Shown here piece by piece: positions 59,903 through 64,000 of a stretch of DNA of 64,000 bases. The translations under genes and the position numbers were made by a program. The notes under the pieces were generated by a model that made no database searches, was not told the origin of the DNA, and saw only the letters and a list, made by a program, of their open reading frames with translations. This stretch comes from Deltaproteobacteria bacterium (GTDB lineage Bacteria > Lernaellota > Lernaellaia > JACKCT01), in the NCBI GenBank assembly GCA_027493875.1, contig JAOSJX010000002.1, positions 332,824 to 396,823 on the forward strand, given 5' to 3'. Within the stretch, counting starts at the first letter, position 1; every line of letters begins with the position of its first letter.

Positions 59903-62139
59903 ATGATCGATCAATCCGTTGCGCATGTCTCAAAAGACGGACGAAAACACGATCTCGGCGAGCACCTTCGCCGCACCGCGGAATTGGCCGCCAAACACGC
60001 CGAATCTTTTGATAGCACCCAATGGGCCTACGTCGCCGGCCTCTGGCATGACGTGGGGAAAATTCGACCCGAATTTCAACAATATATTCGCGAGGTCAAT
60101 GATCAGGACGCGCACGTCGAGGAGCAGCCTATTGGCCAGCGCAAGAAATATCCCCATGCGCCCCCTGGTGCCCTTTGGGCCGCGGCGCGGGAGAGCAACC
60201 TGCTTCTATCCCAATGGATCGCAGGACATCATACAGGCCTCTACAATCACAACGAGCTCGGTGCCAAAATCACGCACGATTGGCCAAAAGAATACAAGCG
60301 TTACGAGCAACTCATTTCGTCCGTGGCGACGGACGCGGCCATTCCCCGATTCCGGCATTCATCTTGAACCAACCCAAGGGCGAAGCGCGATACCGCGCCG
60401 TCGAGTTTTGGGCGCGTATGGTTTTTTCGTGCCTTGTTGATGCTGACTTCTTGGATACCGAAAGCTTTATGTCGCCGGAAACACCGGAAGCACGCCGCGG
60501 CTTCAAGACAATTGCGACCCTCTACGACGCAATCGCCGCTTACGTTGAGAAGATGAATATCGAATCTTCCTCGGTCAACGACGCGCGCTCCGTCGTTCTC
60601 CAAGATTGCCTGCGTGCTGCGGAGATGAGGCCCGGTGTGTTCAGCCTGACGGTTCCCACCGGCGGCGGAAAGACGTTGTCCTCCATGGCGTTCGCGTTGA
60701 AACATGCGCTCACGCATGATCTCAGGCGCGTGATTGTGGTTCTCCCGTTCACAAGCATCATCGAGCAAAATGCCGAGGTTTACCGGAAGGTGTTCGGCGC
60801 GGACCAGGTGATTGAGCACCATTCGCAGACGGACATTGAAGCGACCGACAACCGAAGCCGACTTGCCTCGGAAAATTGGGACGCGCCGGTCATTGTCACG
60901 ACCACGGTCCAGTTTTTTGAAAGCCTGTTTTCCAATCGTCCGTCCGCGTGCCGCAAGCTCCACAACATCGCACGAAGCGTCGTCGTCCTTGACGAGGCGC
61001 AAGCACTACCCGCGAATCTACTTCATCCTATCCTCGATGCGCTTAGTCAGCTTACTGCGCACTATGGCACTTCAATCGTCATCTCGACGGCGACGCAGCC
61101 CGCTCTCGGCGAAAGGCCGGGATTTCCGGGATTACGTGATGCTCGCGAAATCGTCCGCGATCCAAATTCGCTCTTCGAACGTCTACGCCGAGTCCGCGTC
61201 CATTGGCCCCGCAAAGTAATCAGCCCGCCAAATCGCGATGATGCCGACGCGATCCAGCGCCAATGGACGGATATTGCCGAACGGGTGGCTCGTCATGAAC
61301 GCGTACTCGCCATTGTCCATCGACGCGACGACGCCCGCGTACTCACCGGCATTCTGGATGAAGCGTTCGGCCACCACGAGACGTTTCACCTCTCCGCACT
61401 GATGTGCGCCGAGCACCGAGCGCTCATCCTCGGTCTGATCAGGGAGGCACTTAGAAACGACGGGCCCGTCCGCGTCGTTTCGACCCAACTGATCGAGGCT
61501 GGCGTCGATATCGATTTTCCCGTCGTGTTCCGCGCGCTCGGCGGGCTGGATTCCATTGCCCAGTCGGCCGGCCGATGCAACCGGGAAGGCTGGCTTGCGG
61601 AAGGGCGTGTCGAGATATTCGTCGCGCCGACGATGCCGCCGATGGGAGTTCCCCGGAGCGCCTACGACGTGATGACAACCATGCTGAACAGTCGCCCCAA
61701 ACTCTCGATCGACGACCCCGCTCTTTTCGACGAGTTCTTCCGCCGTCTCTTCCTTTTGAAGAATACCGACGCGAAACACATACAAGAACTTCGTGCAGGG
61801 CTGAAATTTGCGGACGTCGCGGAAGCATTCCGGATGATCGAGGACGGCTGGACCGAACCCGTCGTCGTTCCCTATGGAAAGTCCGTCGATATTCTCCCGC
61901 AACTCCGAAATCCCGAGAATCCCGGGCACCTTCGCCGGCTGATCCGCATGCTCCGCCGCTACATGGTGAACGCTCCGAAAAGGGCCGTCGCGCAATGGAA
62001 AGCAATGGGCGTGATCGATCCCGGAATTTCCCCGGTCGCGGTTATCGATCCCACGTTTGCGTCCCTCTACGACGAACGGTTCGGCTTGCTTGTTACCGAG
62101 GATGCGCCCGCGGCGAATCCTCGATCGTTGATGGCCTAA
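59903..62139 (+). CDS. cas3: CRISPR-associated nuclease-helicase Cas3, type I-C (one frameshift)
   Basis: An N-terminal HD nuclease domain has VAGLWHDVGKIRPEFQQY (His-Asp metal site) and IAGHHTG. After a frame change near 60345 the helicase follows: SLTVPTGGGKTLSSMAFALK (motif I), VVLDEAQALP (motif II, DEAQ), VISTATQPAL (motif III) and LIEAGVDIDFPVVFRA with QSAGRCNREG (motifs V and VI). The joined length, about 745 residues, is normal. Cas3 is recruited by Cascade and degrades target DNA. TAGGAGG lies before the ATG. It leads the operon cas3-cas5c-cas8c; the order is that of type I-C. No CRISPR array or adaptation gene is within the window. Confidence 0.95.
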
Positions 62140-62160
62140 ACCTCAAGAAAGGAGATCTTC

Positions 62161-62805
62161 ATGGAACGCAGCCCGTCATTTCGCGTCAGGATTCGCGGGC
62201 CGATGGCCTGCTTCACGCGCCCGGAATTCAAAGCGGAGCGCGTGAGCTACGAAGTCATCACACCCTCCGCCGCACGGGGCATCCTTGAAGCCGTGCTCTG
62301 GAAACCCGCGATCCGCTGGATTGTCGAGAGCATCGAAGTCCTCGCGCCGATTCAATTTACTTCCTTCAAACGCAACGAAGTCAACGACCGGGCGACACGT
62401 CCGCGCGAATACTTTGCCGATGATAAGGACAACCGCGCGCAGCGACACACGTTGGCGTTGCGGGACGTCGATTACGTTATCGTGGCGTATTTCGAGATGA
62501 CGAAGAACGCCGGCGAGGCCGACAACGTCAACAAGTTCATCGACATGTTCTCTCGCCGCCTGGTGAAGGGACAGCACTTCCACCAGCCCTACCTCGGTTG
62601 CCGCGAATTTGCCGCCGATGTGCTTCCGGCGGACGGCGCACCGAATCCCTTCGCCCTGACGAAATCCTTGGGATTGATGCTCTACGACCTCGCTTTCACT
62701 CCCGGAGGAAACGGCGCGGCGAAACCGTTTTTCTTCAGCGCCTATATGCAGGAGGGGCGGGTGGGTATCCCGCATCCGCAAAGTATCTTTCAGGGGGGTG
62801 GATGA
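62161..62805 (+). CDS. cas5c: Cas5c (Cas5d), type I-C crRNA endonuclease
   Basis: A 214-residue protein with FRVRIRGPMACFTRPEFKAE and RVSYEVITPSAARGILEAVL at the N-terminus, the standard start of Cas5d/Cas5c. IKFTSFKRNEVN-type residues (QFTSFKRNEVNDRA) follow, and HQPYLGCREFAADV and GLMLYDLAF in the C-terminal half. In type I-C this protein cuts pre-crRNA, in place of Cas6, and holds the 5' handle in Cascade. AGGAGAT lies eight bases before the ATG. The stop overlaps the start of cas8c (ATGA at 62802). Intact in one frame. Confidence 0.95.
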   Translation: MERSPSFRVRIRGPMACFTRPEFKAERVSYEVITPSAARGILEAVLWKPAIRWIVESIEVLAPIQFTSFKRNEVNDRATRPREYFADDKDNRAQRHTLALRDVDYVIVAYFEMTKNAGEADNVNKFIDMFSRRLVKGQHFHQPYLGCREFAADVLPADGAPNPFALTKSLGLMLYDLAFTPGGNGAAKPFFFSAYMQEGRVGIPHPQSIFQGGG

Positions 62806-64000
62806 TGATTCTTCGATCTCTCTACGATTACGCGATCGACCACAAACTCCTGGAAGACCCCGCATACGAGGAGCGACCCGTGCACTATTTTGTGCGCATC
62901 GGCCGGGACGGCGACCTTCTGGGGATCGAATCGGCGATGGAACCCGACGAGAAAGGGAAGTTGCGTCCCAAACTCGTGAGAGTTCCGCGCGGGGTAATTG
63001 CTAAGAGGACGAGCGGTGTCAGTCCGCTGTTTCTGTGCGACAAGTCCGATTACGTTTTTTGGTCTGCCGAGTGAGCCTGACCCCGCAAAGCGGAAAGCGA
63101 ACGACAAAAAAGCCCGATGGCTCAAGTATCAGGCGGCGTTCGCGGAACAGATTCGAGAGGCCTTTACAGCAACCAGCGATGAAGCCCTTGGCGCGGTGAA
63201 CACATTTCTAAACTCGGTCGCGGAAGGAACCACAGACATTACCCTTCCGAACGATCGGCCGGCCGGGGCAACCTTTTGCTTCCTTTATGAACCCGACCTC
63301 GATCATCCCGTCAGTGACCGCCCTTTGGTACGCGCCTACTGGGAAAAACGCATGGAGCCCGTGGCCGCGCGTGACTTCAACTGCCTTGTCACCGGCGAAC
63401 CATGCGCTGCTGAAAAAGACGCACCCGGCAATTAAACCCGTGCCCGGGGAAATCCAGCGGGGTTGCCGTCGTGTCGTTCAACTTCAGCGCGGCCACCTCA
63501 TTCAAACTTGACCAGAGCGAGAACGCGCCGGTTTCGAAAAATGCGGCGGTCGGCTATACGGCTGCGCTCAACGATATGCTCTCATCACGAGCACCCCGCC
63601 GTCGCCTGCGCCTTAACGATACGACCATCGCCGTGTTCTGGAGTCGTTCCGAGATCGGCCAGGATGATTTTGCGCCGCTTCTCGCTGATATCCTCGACGG
63701 ACCCGAGACCATCGAGAGTTGCTGTGCAGCGCCGCGCGCCGGGCGCCCCGCGCCGATCGATTCTCCCGACCGCTTCTACTCCCTTGTTTTGTCGGGCGCG
63801 CAAGGGCGCGCGGCGGTTCGGGACTGGTTCGAGTCGTCCGTCGCCGACATCTCCCGCCGTGTCGTCGAACACTTTCAAGATCTCGATCTGATTTATCCCT
63901 ACGACGACGCACCCCATCCTAGGCTCGACGCGTTGTTGCGCGCTGTTGTTTTGAAAGGCGAGACCAAGAACATCGCCCCGAACCTCGCGGCGGAATTCTT
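62802..64000 (+). CDS. cas8c: Cas8c (Csd1), type I-C Cascade large subunit, partial at right edge (frameshifted)
   Basis: The start MILRSLYDYAIDHKLLEDP, then GKLRPKLVRVPRG and SPLFLCDKSDYVFG, matches Csd1/Cas8c. The following part (YQAAFAEQIREAFTATSDEA, CLVTGEPCAAEKTHPAIKP, VVSFNFSAATSFKLDQSENA, AVGYTAALNDML and TTIAVFWS) is the Csd1 core in order. Frame changes near 63060, 63415 and 63455 are needed, and from about 63460 the frame is open to the right edge. Cas8c reads the PAM and nucleates R-loop formation. The C-terminus and cas7, cas4, cas1 and cas2 should lie beyond the window. Confidence 0.9.

Noticed and set aside
62800..64000. CRISPR array at the right edge
   Set aside because: No repeated 28-37 base units are present; the sequence codes for Cas8c in shifting frames up to the edge.

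Overview
The window reads as chromosomal DNA of a high-GC, Gram-negative bacterium. Support for an outer membrane comes from a TonB-dependent receptor, a beta-barrel protein next to a LolA-like protein, and about ten predicted lipoproteins. Most of those lipoproteins have a Cys-x-Cys-Gly-Asp-rich start followed by a long Asp/Thr linker. That linker style is known to me mainly from deltaproteobacteria-like metagenome bins and Candidatus Lernaellota-type lineages; the taxonomic placement is inference. Oxygen-sensitive 2-hydroxyacyl-CoA dehydratase genes, a LarA homologue and a 16-heme cytochrome suggest an anaerobic or facultative life with cyclic-di-GMP signalling (one diguanylate cyclase and two PilZ proteins).

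About 45 genes are supported. Roughly half are split by one or more single-base frame changes, often at homopolymers, while protein similarity carries on in the next frame. The breaks hit housekeeping and accessory genes alike, so I treat them as probable sequencing or assembly indels and annotate each gene over its full span.

Layout. 1-3 kb: end of a membrane protein and a GH105-like lipoprotein. 3-10 kb: rmuC, then a 2-hydroxyacyl-CoA dehydratase operon (two subunits and activase), a LarA homologue and a zinc alcohol dehydrogenase. 10.1-13.2 kb: an IS200-type element inserted at the 3' end of a HEAT-repeat gene. 13.4-16.1 kb: an aminotransferase, a PilZ protein and an HTH-PilZ fusion. 16.3-30.2 kb: a methyltransferase-like membrane protein, CoA transferase, diguanylate cyclase, DUF1571 protein, class V aminotransferase, dodecin, thioesterase and several surface lipoproteins (glycosidase-like, beta-propeller, EEP nuclease, metallophosphoesterase). 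30.6-42.9 kb: a pentapeptide/TPR protein, LolA-like plus barrel pair, a hairpin-rich repeat cluster, enoyl-CoA hydratase, sulfatase-like protein, SGNH hydrolase, S46 peptidase and an SdrD-B-like secreted protein.

43-48.7 kb is a minus-strand operon led by a cobalamin riboswitch and an intrinsic terminator. It encodes two beta-propeller lipoproteins, a third lipoprotein and a BtuB-like receptor, which together look like a B12 capture and uptake system. 48.8-53.3 kb holds a lipase-like lipoprotein, another lipoprotein, an IS630 element and a 16-heme c-type cytochrome lipoprotein whose stop codon is completed by the IS630 insertion.

From about 53.45 kb to the right edge the window looks like an integrated island. 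A 20-base tRNA 3'-end fragment with its terminator marks the left boundary, and the DNA just inside is AT-richer. The island carries a tightly packed four-gene operon (a His/THS-motif protein, two dynamin-like GTPases and a coiled-coil membrane protein between them), followed by cas3, cas5c and the start of cas8c of a type I-C CRISPR-Cas system running off the right edge.
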